Shown here: piece after piece, positions 23,513 through 31,756 of the stretch | Numbering within the stretch: the first letter of the stretch is position 1 | How the letters are laid out: every line of letters starts with the position of its first letter | DNA from: Fibrobacterota bacterium | Lineage (GTDB): Bacteria > Fibrobacterota > Chitinivibrionia > Chitinivibrionales > Chitinispirillaceae | Length of the DNA stretch: 32,015 nt | Reading direction: 5' to 3' | Assembly (NCBI GenBank): GCA_023436145.1 | Contig: JAEZKP010000012.1 | Span: forward strand, 1 to 32,015 | The notes under the pieces: generated by a model | Database searches by the model: none | Told to the model about the DNA's origin: nothing | What the model saw: the letters and a program-made list of their open reading frames with translations, nothing else | Program-made: the position numbers and the translations under genes

Positions 23513-24130
23513 TTACTGATCATTGTTGCTGATCTGCTGTGACTGCTCTTCCTTTTTTTCCAGCTCAAGCTTACGATTGTATTCTTTAATTTTTACCTTG
23601 TCCGGAACATAAATGGAAATCATGTTCCTTCCCTCCATCTTAGCTGCAACCTCAATTTGAGAGAGATCTGCAAGGCAATTATCCAGTCGCTCCAGAATTT
23701 TTTGACCAAAATCAATATGGGTTATTTCTCTTCCCCTGAAAACCACCGTAGCTTTTACCCGATCACCCTTAAGAAGAAATTTCCGGGCGTGATCCATCTT
23801 AAAGTTGAAATCATGATCATCGGTTTTTGGATGAAGCTTGATTTCCTTCAGATGCATGACATGCTGCTTTTTTTTAGCCTCTTTGGCCTTCTTGGATTTT
23901 TCGTATTTGAATTTACCATAATCCATTATGCGGCATACCGGTGGATCTGCGGCTGGTGCGACTTCTACCAGATCAAGAGCCGATGCTTCTGCTTTTGCCA
24001 ATGCATCACTTATAAGCATTATTCCCAGTGCCTCACCATCAGCACTGATCACCCTTACTCGCGGGGATCTGATCTCAGTGTTGATCCTGGTAGTGTCACC
24101 ATCTTTAGTCTGAGGACGAAATTTATTGAT
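23513..24130 (-). CDS. infC: Translation initiation factor IF-3 with probable AUC start codon
   Basis: IF-3 binds the 30S subunit and rejects non-canonical start codons. The conserved N-domain begins RINTEIRSPRVRVISADGE and continues to YGKFKYEKSKK; the C-domain has KMDHARKFLLKGD and GREITHIDFG. The first canonical in-frame start is a GTG at 24052, but this would cut off the conserved INTEIRSPRVR. The frame is open back to a TAA (24143-24145). The only sensible start in between is an ATC at 24128-24130, 6 nt after a perfect AGGAGG, giving 205 residues. E. coli infC uses AUU in the same way for autoregulation. The SD sits in the 12-bp gap directly behind the thrS stop. Confidence 0.93.
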   Translation of the reverse strand: MNKFRPQTKDGDTTRINTEIRSPRVRVISADGEALGIMLISDALAKAEASALDLVEVAPAADPPVCRIMDYGKFKYEKSKKAKEAKKKQHVMHLKEIKLHPKTDDHDFNFKMDHARKFLLKGDRVKATVVFRGREITHIDFGQKILERLDNCLADLSQIEVAAKMEGRNMISIYVPDKVKIKEYNRKLELEKKEEQSQQISNNDQ

Positions 24131-24142
24131 AAAGGACCTCCT
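24128..24142 (-). promoter_or_regulatory. infC ribosome-binding site and AUC initiation codon
   Basis: AGGAGG (24137-24142), the spacer TCCTTT and then ATC (24128-24130). A strong SD with a non-AUG codon that IF-3 discriminates against would let free IF-3 repress its own synthesis. Confidence 0.75.
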
Positions 24143-26056
24143 TTAAATATTTTGGACGTTCAAACCGGGCTTGTTTGATTGTTGCAGCCTGTTTATAAAC
24201 TGACTCAGAGGAATTGATCCCTGATCACCTTTTCCATGTATCCGTACCGACACTGTACCGGCCTGTTGCTCTTTTTCGCCCACAACCACCATACAGGGTA
24301 CTTTACGTAACTCAGCATCTCTGATTTTGTAGCCTATCTTTTCGCTTCTGTCGTCAATCTCAGTGCGAATACCTGCGCTAACCGCTTCATCCCGAACCCT
24401 CTTTGCATAATCAAGAAACCGGTCTGAGACTGCAAGAACCTTAAGCTGAACAGGTGAAAGCCATAACGGCAATGCACCACCATAATGCTCCAGCAATATC
24501 CCGATAAACCGCTCCATAGAACCGAAAAGCGCCCGGTGAATCATTACCGGTCTTTTCTTCAACCCATCCTCTGCAGTATACTCAATCTCCAGCCTTTCAG
24601 GCATACTGAAGTCAAGCTGAATTGTGCCGCATTGCCAGCTGCGATTAAGAACATCCCGGATATGAAAATCAATTTTTGGACCATAAAAAGCCCCGTCTCC
24701 GGGATTAAGCTGGTAATCATAGCCCTGATTCTGGAGCACATTTTTCAGTGCACTTTCCGCCTTCTCCCACATCTCTATAGAGCCAATAAATTTCTCCGGA
24801 CGGGTGGAAAGCTCCATTTTGTAGTTGTCAAAACCAAAGGTCCGGTACATATCGATAATAAACTTGATAACTTCTGTAATCTGCTCTTCAATCTGCTCCG
24901 GAGTGCAGAATATATGCGCATCATCCTGAGTAAATTGACGAACTCTGAAAAGCCCGTGCAAGGCACTGGATTTCTCATGACGGTGTACCAAACCGAATTC
25001 AAACATTTTTATGGGAAACTCACGGTATGAGTGTACCGTGTTTTTATAAATCAACAGATGTCCGGGGCAGTTCATAGGCTTCACTGCATGCATGGACTCA
25101 TCAATCTCAGTGAAATACATGTTGTCCCGGTATTTATCCCAGTGCCCGCTTTTTCTCCAAAGCTCTTCATTAAGAATAACAGGCGTCTTTACCTCCTGAT
25201 ATCCTGCTCTGATGTGTTGCCTTCGACTGTAATCGGCAATGGTATTGTAAAGTACCATTCCTGCAGGATGCCAGAATGGAAATCCCGCCCCCTCCTGGTG
25301 AAAAGAAAACAGCTGAAGCTCCTTACCCAGTTTACGATGATCTCGTTTCTGAGCCTCTTCCAGCATAGTCAGATACTCATCCAACATCGACTGCTTGGGA
25401 AAAGAGATACCGTAAATCCTTTGGAGCATCTTGTTTTTTTCACTACCCCGCCAGTAAGCTCCAGCAGTGGATAGAAGTTTTATCGCCTTGATATAACCGG
25501 TATTGGGAAGGTGAGGACCACGGCAGAGATCAAGCCAGTCTCCCTGGCTGTAAATACTGGGTGTGCCTTCTATATCGTAAAGTAACTCTAATTTATAAGT
25601 TTCATTCTTCGATTCAAAATACTCTTTCATTTGAGCACAGTCCCGTTCACTGCGCTTTATTTCCTGTTTTTTTGATGCCAACTCCTTAGTCTTAGCCTCA
25701 ATGGCCACCAGATCCTCAGGAGTAAATGGTCTTTCAACATCGAAATCGTAATAGAAGCCACTTTCAATTGCAGGGCCGATGGCAATTTTTGCCGAAGGAA
25801 ACAGCTCCTGAACAGCCTGTGCCATCAGATGCGAAGAGGAATGCCAGAAGACCGATTTTCCTTCCGGATCATCAAAAGTGACAATGGCTACCGTATCATT
25901 TTCTTCAAGCTGCTTTGTGAGATCAACCAGAGAATCATTTACCTTGGCTGCCAATGCTGACTGGGCAAGTTTTGGACTTATACTTTTGGCCAGATCCATC
26001 GCAGAACTACCTTCGGGCAGTTCTTTGATCTTACCATCCGGTAACTTTATTTTCAT
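24143..26056 (-). CDS. thrS: Threonyl-tRNA synthetase
   Basis: A 637-residue class II synthetase. The N-terminal TGS domain spans ~1-62. The editing domain has the HSSSHLMAQA motif at 72-81 (removes mischarged Ser). The catalytic core holds zinc ligands in MNCPGH (~328-333), motif 2 (FELGLVHRHEKS, then GLFRVRQFTQDDAHIF) and motif 3 (HRALFGSMERFIGIL). The anticodon-binding domain is at the C-terminus (~535-637). It is the first gene of the thrS-infC-rpmI-rplT-pheS-pheT cluster. No strong ribosome-binding site and no T-box leader were seen. Confidence 0.97.
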   Translation of the reverse strand: MKIKLPDGKIKELPEGSSAMDLAKSISPKLAQSALAAKVNDSLVDLTKQLEENDTVAIVTFDDPEGKSVFWHSSSHLMAQAVQELFPSAKIAIGPAIESGFYYDFDVERPFTPEDLVAIEAKTKELASKKQEIKRSERDCAQMKEYFESKNETYKLELLYDIEGTPSIYSQGDWLDLCRGPHLPNTGYIKAIKLLSTAGAYWRGSEKNKMLQRIYGISFPKQSMLDEYLTMLEEAQKRDHRKLGKELQLFSFHQEGAGFPFWHPAGMVLYNTIADYSRRQHIRAGYQEVKTPVILNEELWRKSGHWDKYRDNMYFTEIDESMHAVKPMNCPGHLLIYKNTVHSYREFPIKMFEFGLVHRHEKSSALHGLFRVRQFTQDDAHIFCTPEQIEEQITEVIKFIIDMYRTFGFDNYKMELSTRPEKFIGSIEMWEKAESALKNVLQNQGYDYQLNPGDGAFYGPKIDFHIRDVLNRSWQCGTIQLDFSMPERLEIEYTAEDGLKKRPVMIHRALFGSMERFIGILLEHYGGALPLWLSPVQLKVLAVSDRFLDYAKRVRDEAVSAGIRTEIDDRSEKIGYKIRDAELRKVPCMVVVGEKEQQAGTVSVRIHGKGDQGSIPLSQFINRLQQSNKPGLNVQNI

Positions 26057-26179
26057 AACTGCTTATCTGCCATTTCCCGGTTGAACCGGATTTATATATA
26101 AATATAATAAGCCACCTTCCACCCTTTTTCTTTCTATAAGAACTGCAAGGATCAGGAAGAGAGGCATTAGTTTTAAATC

Positions 26180-26253
26180 TGGGCGTTACTGGACTCGAAC
26201 CAGTGACCCCTACCATGTCAAGGTAGTACTCTAACCATCTGAGCTAAACGCCC
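26180..26253 (-). tRNA. tRNA-Val (anticodon GAC)
   Basis: A 74-nt cloverleaf. The acceptor stem GGGCGTT/AACGCCC is perfect, the D arm has GCTCAGATGGTTAGAG, the anticodon stem is CTACC/GGTAG with loop TTGACAT (GAC), and the T arm GCTCACTGG-type region contains GGTTCGAGTCC. The discriminator is A. The 3' CCA is not encoded. It reads GUC/GUU valine codons. It stands alone 123 bp before thrS, in the same direction. Confidence 0.95.
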
Positions 26254-26571
26254 TAAGGGATTTTTTGGCCATCCGGCGGTTAATTTTCTGCTAACCGCAA
26301 GTGAGGGGAAGAATTTCTGCCCGGACTGATTCCAGACGGCAAGTGTATAAAATACGATAGAATTAATATTAAAGTCAAAATAAAAGTATGCTGAACGTGC
26401 AAAGAATATTAGATTTCTGATTTTAGATTTGAGATTTGGGAGCGAGATTGAGGAATTTGAGATTTTTAATTTTAGATTTTGGAATGGAAATCAGAAATTT
26501 GGGATCTGACTTCAAAAATCTAAAATCTGAAATCTGAAACCTCAAATTATTATTGCGGAGTTTATCTTTTC
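26254..26571. other. Intergenic region with hairpin and AT-rich inverted repeats
   Basis: GCGGTTA (26276-26282) and TAACCGC (26292-26298) form a 7-bp hairpin just upstream of the tRNA. From ~26407 the sequence turns into degenerate gatttgag/gatttta words. No gene and no recognisable fluoride riboswitch before the crcB-type gene were found. Confidence 0.5.
26453..26548. repeat. Imperfect AT-rich inverted repeat before fluC/crcB
   Basis: The left arm (26453-26482, AATTTGAGATTTTTAATTTT onward) faces a right arm at 26511-26548 whose complement reads AATTTGAGGTTTCAGATTTC onward. The same words occur at 1-70 and, complemented, in the 31757-32015 array. Confidence 0.6.
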
Positions 26572-26958
26572 ATGAAATTTTTTTTACCATTTATTCTGGT
26601 CGGAACCGGTGGCTTTGTCGGATCAACACTGCGTTATTTGATGAGTATCATGTTTGGGAATTTCCTGCTGATACCATGTGGGACCCTCATTTCAAATCTG
26701 GCCGGTTGTTTTCTGATTGGAATTGTGACCGGTCTTTCGGTGGATATTCCACTCTTTTCAAATGAATCCAGGCTCTTTCTTGCAACCGGAGTTTGCGGGG
26801 GTTTTACCACTCTTTCTTCATTAATTTATGAGCTGGCTCAGTATTATAAAGAAGAAAAGTATCTTCTTGCCTCATTTTACCTGACCGGAACTTTTCTTGG
26901 TGCAGCCCTGGCTTTTTTTGCAGGATTGATGCTGATTAAAACTTTAAACAGGACATAA
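26572..26958 (+). CDS. crcB: Fluoride channel FluC/CrcB homologue with altered Phe box
   Basis: A 128-residue membrane protein with four hydrophobic segments, the family size. It has GGFVGSTLRY at 13-22, the pore GTLISN at 37-42 (Asn42) and the Na+-site region GVCGGFTTLSS at 73-83. FluC proteins export toxic fluoride as dual-topology dimers. The usual TTFSTF Phe-box segment reads TTLSSL, so both pore phenylalanines are Leu (81 and 84), which may lower or change conductance. The ribosome-binding site is weak (GGAG 11 nt upstream). It is a single gene, followed by a hairpin in family-2 copy A. Confidence 0.85.
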   Translation: MKFFLPFILVGTGGFVGSTLRYLMSIMFGNFLLIPCGTLISNLAGCFLIGIVTGLSVDIPLFSNESRLFLATGVCGGFTTLSSLIYELAQYYKEEKYLLASFYLTGTFLGAALAFFAGLMLIKTLNRT

Positions 26959-26969
26959 TTAAAAATCTG

Positions 26970-27030
26970 TTTAATCTCTGTTCAAAATGTCATGGATGCG
27001 TCATGCCCGAATTGTTTTATCGGGCATGCA
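26970..27030 (+). repeat. Dispersed repeat family 2, copy A, with 9-bp hairpin
   Basis: TTTAATCTCTGTTCAAAAT and CGTCATGCCCGAATTGTTTT are shared with copies B-D. CATGCCCGA (27002-27010) and TCGGGCATG (27020-27028) form a perfect 9-bp stem between the converging crcB-type gene and the exported protein gene, so it may terminate one or both. Confidence 0.65.
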
Positions 27031-27049
27031 GCCTGATTTTAATTAGAAG

Positions 27050-28255
27050 CTATCTAATCTTTGTGAAAGGAACAACATCCCGGTTCTGTCCGCTCTTTAC
27101 ATGACAAAGATATTTGCCCGGCGATGCAACCCTCAGAGGAACTGAATGTGTACCGGATGAAAGCCGGATTTTTGTCTCAATTCCTGCTTTTCTTCCTTTC
27201 AAATCGGTCAGATAAACGGAAACCTCTGCCGGTTTTTCCAGAGTCAGATTCACTGCATAATGCCCGTGGGTTGATGAAACGACAGCGCCGGTGTTTGATC
27301 CTTTGCTGGAACCTGAAAGGTATTTTACACCGGAGCCGTTATAAGGAGTATAGAAGAAAAGTACCCGGTTTTCATTTATCGGGACATTATTCTCCACTGT
27401 CTGATAAAGGACCTGATTGGGCCTGCCCCCTTCATAACTGCATTTGATAAGGCTGCTCAGCACCCACACATCTCCATCGGTATAGGTATATGTATACACT
27501 TCAGAGTGCTTTTCACCATCCATAACTGTCGAATCTTTACTATCAAGAGTCAGTTGTGCAGACTCCACGTCTTTGTTGTAAATTAATGTTACAGTTGAGT
27601 TTCCAAAATAAGTATACTCGCTTTTACTCTGCAATGTCCAGTTTGTATCCTCGGGTTCCAAAATAAATCCCAGTTCCTGCAGTTCCTCTGAAGTTAACCC
27701 GCCATACTTTATCAGTGTGGAATCGGCAATAACCCTTTCTCTTTCAATCCTGTAACCAGTTACCCCATACACTATGATTTTGGACAGAGCCGCAAATTCC
27801 TGTGAGATATCTGCAAAAGAGACAAATGGACGGCTCATTGTTTCGGTTTTTATAAGTTTGTCTCCGGAAAACCAGTAGGTGGTGGAAGAGTAAGGTTCTG
27901 TTTCAAACTCATTTGTATTTGGATCAAGTATCCAGGAAGTGGTAGTCTTGATTTTTTCACCTTCATAAATAAATGTATCGCGTGCAATAATCTGAAATGA
28001 ACCTTCCTGGTCTTTAGCTTTATGGATCATAGCTGATGGCTTATTATTCTCACCTGCCACAATATAAGACAATACAGTATCATTCCATTGCTGTGTGGCT
28101 GTGTTCCATTGCTGCATCAATTGCCATTTAAAACCCGACCCCAGAAAATCCAGATAAGAGCTTAGCTGTGCACTCGCCTTGTATCCATTACCTGAAAAGA
28201 TCACCATGGTGGCAATAAGTACATGAATTTTCTTCAGATGTGATGAATTTAGCAT
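27050..28255 (-). CDS. Exported protein with T9SS-like C-terminal domain, function unknown
   Basis: A 401-residue protein. An N-terminal signal peptide (~1-30) has a basic start (LKKIHVL), a hydrophobic core and a KASAQ end. The mature region is Tyr/Thr/Ser-rich and mostly beta-strand, with repeated patterns of the type W...T.QWND, ...YTYTDGDVWVLSSL and SEYTYFGNSTVTLIY. Residues ~325-401 look like a T9SS sorting domain (VSVYLTDLKGRKAG, then SPGKYLCHVKS). I do not recognise the central domain. It is probably surface-exposed or secreted. AAGAGGAG precedes the ATG. It converges with the crcB-type gene and stands alone. Confidence 0.7.
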   Translation of the reverse strand: MLNSSHLKKIHVLIATMVIFSGNGYKASAQLSSYLDFLGSGFKWQLMQQWNTATQQWNDTVLSYIVAGENNKPSAMIHKAKDQEGSFQIIARDTFIYEGEKIKTTTSWILDPNTNEFETEPYSSTTYWFSGDKLIKTETMSRPFVSFADISQEFAALSKIIVYGVTGYRIERERVIADSTLIKYGGLTSEELQELGFILEPEDTNWTLQSKSEYTYFGNSTVTLIYNKDVESAQLTLDSKDSTVMDGEKHSEVYTYTYTDGDVWVLSSLIKCSYEGGRPNQVLYQTVENNVPINENRVLFFYTPYNGSGVKYLSGSSKGSNTGAVVSSTHGHYAVNLTLEKPAEVSVYLTDLKGRKAGIETKIRLSSGTHSVPLRVASPGKYLCHVKSGQNRDVVPFTKIR

Positions 28256-28417
28256 TTCGGCTCCTCTTAAGGGTAAAAAGTATGGAGAGAATGTCTGTTA
28301 TGAGTTGCTAAACGATATAAATATTCATGTGATGGGCTGATCAATGTTTTCTATGAGAATTAGATTCAATACATAATGCAATATTTTACAATACGGGAAA
28401 ATGATATGCAAACGTTA

Positions 28418-28470
28418 TTTAATTCCTGTTTAAAAAGTTTGAATCCGTCATGCATTAAGTTGCCGGACAA
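28418..28470 (+). repeat. Dispersed repeat family 2, copy B (degenerate)
   Basis: TTTAATTCCTGTTTAAAAAG and CGTCATGCATTAAGTTG align with copy A over about 50 bp. It lies in the 273-bp gap upstream of the exported-protein gene. The hairpin right arm is lost. Confidence 0.55.
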
Positions 28471-28528
28471 ATTTGATAAATAAATAACCTTGCTGATCTG
28501 TTTCTCCGGATATTCCATTAAAAAGCCT

Positions 28529-29281
28529 CTATTCATTTGAACTGATTATCTCCTTTACAGTCACATTGCTGTTTCTGAACCGGGCTACACTCCGTTCGTT
28601 TTTCAGATGGATGGCATTTTGTGGACATAGATGAATACACGCCAGGCATTCTTCACAGTTATGCTGATAATGCGGCCTGGTATCTACTTTAATGTTGTCC
28701 ACAGGGCAGACCTGCTCGCAGATTCTGCATCCATTACAGTGCTCATCGATCAAAAATTTCCTGTCCCTTTTGCCCCAGGATCTCTTGTAAAAAAACTGAA
28801 AAACGGAACTGAATATTTTATTGGGGATCGAAACACTTTCGGTCATTTCTCTGGAATTTCTGATATCGTCAATAATTTTGTCAAGATTCTCCGGAATCTT
28901 TTTTGATGTTTCCATTTCCAGTTGGTCCTCAATCCTGAAAAACGGAAGATAGTTATCAGTCATCAGAATGGATTTTGAGTAATTCAGGGCAATTCCATTT
29001 CTTTTTGCATGCGTTTGGAAATCATGAACACCTGCAGCAATGAAATTACCATAACTCATTACCGCTGCTATGTATGAAGCTTTAAGTGTAACGGTTTGCA
29101 GGAACTTCTGTACTATCCGCGGTGTTCCAAAATAGTAACAGGGGACAACTATTACGATATTATCATCTTCAAAGGAGGTAAGCTCCTGCTTTAAAATCCT
29201 GGGAATGGAAAGGAGATTGCCTCCGATCTGTTTAGCAGCATAAAGACAATTTCCGGTTGCAGTAAAGTAAAAGGTTTTCAT
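28529..29281 (-). CDS. EFR1-family flavodoxin-ferredoxin protein
   Basis: A 250-residue cytosolic redox protein. The N-terminal flavodoxin-like domain starts KTFYFTATGNCLYAAK, which fits the FMN-phosphate loop, and spans ~1-150. The C-terminal part binds two [4Fe-4S] clusters: Cys182, 185, 188, 192-Pro and Cys209, 212, 215, 219-Pro. Such fusions pass electrons between ferredoxin and flavin partners; the physiological partner is unknown. The ATG at 29281 is preferred because upstream in-frame ATGs (29314, 29320) lie at or in repeat copy C and would add residues before the conserved start. It is a single gene. Confidence 0.85.
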   Translation of the reverse strand: MKTFYFTATGNCLYAAKQIGGNLLSIPRILKQELTSFEDDNIVIVVPCYYFGTPRIVQKFLQTVTLKASYIAAVMSYGNFIAAGVHDFQTHAKRNGIALNYSKSILMTDNYLPFFRIEDQLEMETSKKIPENLDKIIDDIRNSREMTESVSIPNKIFSSVFQFFYKRSWGKRDRKFLIDEHCNGCRICEQVCPVDNIKVDTRPHYQHNCEECLACIHLCPQNAIHLKNERSVARFRNSNVTVKEIISSNE

Positions 29282-29313
29282 ATTTTTATCTCTGTTTTTG
29301 TCTAAATAATTCA

Positions 29314-29424
29314 TGTTCAAAATACATTAAATCCGTCATACTCAAGTTGTTTTACCGGGCCTCCTTCTTATAGAATACAGAAAAAGATGGATTCCAGCTC
29401 CTGATCAATTAGCATTTGTTCATT
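29314..29424 (+). repeat. Dispersed repeat family 2, copy C (most complete)
   Basis: A 111-bp unit: TGTTCAAAAT, CGTCATACTCAAGTTGTTTT, CCGGGC, AAAAAGATGGATTCC and finally ATTAGCATTTGTTCATT. The order matches copy D at 9796-10100 without the internal tandem expansion. The remaining gap to 29715 shows no gene; it should hold the promoter of the fusion gene. Confidence 0.6.
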
Positions 29425-29715
29425 ATTAAAAGAAACTAAAAAAGCAGATATTTTAAATAAGTACTCAGCAATTGGTCAAGTTTAAAATATCTAATCGGAA
29501 AAAATAAGGATTATCGATTTTTGGACGATGTCTATTCGTTATGGTCTGACTGAATAAACATGGTAGTGTACAAACGAAGATATATTGGCATCTGGCAGAA
29601 ATCAACCTGCATGTGCTCTAAACAGTTTTTTCTCTAATCTTTCATAGCCAAATCCCCTAATTTTGATTATTTTCTCGTTTTATCATCTCCAACCAAAAAA
29701 AGAGAGATTTGAGAC

Positions 29716-31632
29716 ATGAAAATCTTTGTTCCAGGAAGAATCTGCCTTTTTGGTGAGCATACAGATTGGGCTGGCGGTTATCGCCGGATAAATGGTGCAC
29801 TCGAAAGAGGTTTTACCCTTATCAGCGGAACCAATCAGGGGCTCTATGCTGAGGTCAAACCTCATCCTTCCAAATTGATTTTCAGAACTACATTGACCGA
29901 TCAGGTATTTGAAATACCTATGAATCGTGAAATATTGCTGGAAGAGGCTCAGAAGGGTGGGATTTTCAGTTATGTGGCAGGAGTGGCTTTTCAGGTTCTC
30001 ACTCATTACCGGGTGCATGGATTGGAGATCAACAATTACCATACTGACCTGCCTGTTAAAAAAGGACTTTCCTCCAGTGCTGCAACCTGTGTTTTGGTAG
30101 CCCGGGCGTTTAATCGTTTATACGACCTGAAAATGACCATCCGCGGTGAAATGGAATTCGCGTATCTGGGTGAGATCACCACTCCTTCCCGTTGTGGACG
30201 TATGGATCAGGGATGTGCCTATGGGGATCGTCCGGTTATGATGACCTTTGATGGAGACCGGGTTGATGTGCAGGAAGTAGCGGTAGGAGGCGATTTCTAT
30301 TTCATAATCATCGATCTGTGTGCCGGTAAAGACACCAGGGAGATTCTCAATAAACTCAATAAATGTTATCCTTTTGCAGAGAACGATCTGCAACGTGGAG
30401 TTCAGGAATACCTGGGTAAAATCAGTGCTACCATAACCAGGAGTGCAGTCGAAGCTATAGAGAAGGGTGATGCTGTAATTTTAGGAAAACTGATGACCAG
30501 GTCTCAGGAAGAGTTTGATAAGGCATGCATGCCGGTGTGTCCCTCACAGCTTACTTCCCCTGTACTTCACAAACTTTTATCCTGGCCTTCGATTCAGCCA
30601 TATATTCTGGGAGGTAAAGGCGTGGGTTCGCAGGGTGATGGTACTGCGCAGCTTCTGGTGAAAGATAAAGCTACTCAGGAGAAAGTGATTAAAATCATCG
30701 AGTCTGAACTTAATATGCAGTGTCTCAGCCTTACCATCTCATCGGCAAAGAAAGTGCGCAAGGCGGTTATTCCGGCTGCCGGATTTGGTACAAGACTTTT
30801 TCCGGCAACAAAAGCCATGAAAAAGGAACTCTTCCCGGTAATTGGCAAAGATGGTATCGCAAAACCGGTTATTCAGGCTATAGTGGAAGAGGCTCTAAGC
30901 GGTGGTATTGAAGAGATCTGTGTAATCGTGCAGAAAGGCGACCGGGAACTCTTTGAAGATTTTTTCCATACCCCACCACCTCTTGAGCATTTTGCAAAGC
31001 TTTCCAAAGAAGCTCAGAAAACTTCGGAATATATTATTGACATAGGCCATAAGATCACTTTTATTGAACAGCAGACCCAGAATGGTTTTGGGGATGCAGT
31101 ATACTGCGCAAAGCAATGGGTTGGAAATGAACCGTTTCTGCTTATGCTAGGTGATCATCTGTATGCATCCGATACCGATACTTCATGTGCCCGTCAGCTG
31201 TTGGACATTTACGAAAAGTACGGACGCAGCGTGGTTGGGCTCAAATTGACACCTGCTGAAATTATCCGGCACTTCGGAACGGTTACCGGAACCTGGGTGG
31301 AGGATCAGTCGGTTATTGATATCACTGAGTTTGCCGAAAAACCTGATGCTATATATGCAGCAGAACATCTGCGGATGGAAAATATTCCCGATGATCAGTA
31401 TTGCACTGTTTTTGGCCAGTACGTGCTTTCTCCCCGTATTTTTGAATTCCTGGAGGAAAACATAAACAACAATATTCGCGAAAAAGGTGAATTCCAGCTT
31501 ACCTCCTGTCTGGACAAACTGCGTCTGGAGGATGGCTTCATGGGTTATCTGGTACAGGGCAAAAGGTTTGATATCGGCTTACCTTATGCATATCTGCAAT
31601 CTCTGGGTGAATTCGCCGGAGTTTCTGGTTAA
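29716..31632 (+). CDS. Fused GHMP sugar kinase / UTP-sugar-1-phosphate uridylyltransferase (GalU-like)
   Basis: A 638-residue two-enzyme protein. Residues 1-~340 are a galactokinase-like GHMP kinase: VPGRICLFGEHTDWAGG at 5-21, the ATP loop KKGLSSSAA at 115-123, the likely catalytic Asp in RMDQG at 162-166, and motif 3 GGKGVGSQGDGTA at 299-311. Residues ~347-638 are GalU-like: AAGFGTRLFPATKAMKKELF at 354-373, GLGHAV-type segment NGFGDAV at 455-461, MLGDHLY at 477-483, EKP at 541-543 and KRFDIGLPYAYL at 616-627. The predicted route is sugar to sugar-1-phosphate to UDP-sugar in one protein, as in the FKP and kinase-pyrophosphorylase fusions. The sugar is not known; galactose, glucuronate or arabinose are possible. 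It is monocistronic, with a family-1 palindrome 4 bp after the stop. Confidence 0.88.
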   Translation: MKIFVPGRICLFGEHTDWAGGYRRINGALERGFTLISGTNQGLYAEVKPHPSKLIFRTTLTDQVFEIPMNREILLEEAQKGGIFSYVAGVAFQVLTHYRVHGLEINNYHTDLPVKKGLSSSAATCVLVARAFNRLYDLKMTIRGEMEFAYLGEITTPSRCGRMDQGCAYGDRPVMMTFDGDRVDVQEVAVGGDFYFIIIDLCAGKDTREILNKLNKCYPFAENDLQRGVQEYLGKISATITRSAVEAIEKGDAVILGKLMTRSQEEFDKACMPVCPSQLTSPVLHKLLSWPSIQPYILGGKGVGSQGDGTAQLLVKDKATQEKVIKIIESELNMQCLSLTISSAKKVRKAVIPAAGFGTRLFPATKAMKKELFPVIGKDGIAKPVIQAIVEEALSGGIEEICVIVQKGDRELFEDFFHTPPPLEHFAKLSKEAQKTSEYIIDIGHKITFIEQQTQNGFGDAVYCAKQWVGNEPFLLMLGDHLYASDTDTSCARQLLDIYEKYGRSVVGLKLTPAEIIRHFGTVTGTWVEDQSVIDITEFAEKPDAIYAAEHLRMENIPDDQYCTVFGQYVLSPRIFEFLEENINNNIREKGEFQLTSCLDKLRLEDGFMGYLVQGKRFDIGLPYAYLQSLGEFAGVSG

Positions 31633-31636
31633 TTTT

Positions 31637-31680
31637 CCCCAGAGGTGAATTCCTTCTTTGTAAGGAATTCACCTCTGGGG
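31637..31680. repeat. Palindromic repeat family 1, copy 7 (perfect stem)
   Basis: A perfect 19-bp stem: CCCCAGAGGTGAATTCCTT, a six-base loop, then AAGGAATTCACCTCTGGGG. The A-T pair at the fifth position replaces the G-C of copies 3, 5 and 6, a compensatory change. It begins 4 bp after the fusion-gene stop and could act as its 3' hairpin. Confidence 0.95.
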
Positions 31681-31756
31681 AAATAGTGGAATCAGATTGT
31701 TTTTCCAAGTCTTTCTACCCGCACCTGGTCAGGGGAAGAGAAAAGAACTCATTTTT

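Noticed and set aside
26254..26571. Fluoride riboswitch before the crcB-type gene
   Set aside because: No sequence resembling the conserved crcB-motif pseudoknot was found; the region is AT-rich repeat.
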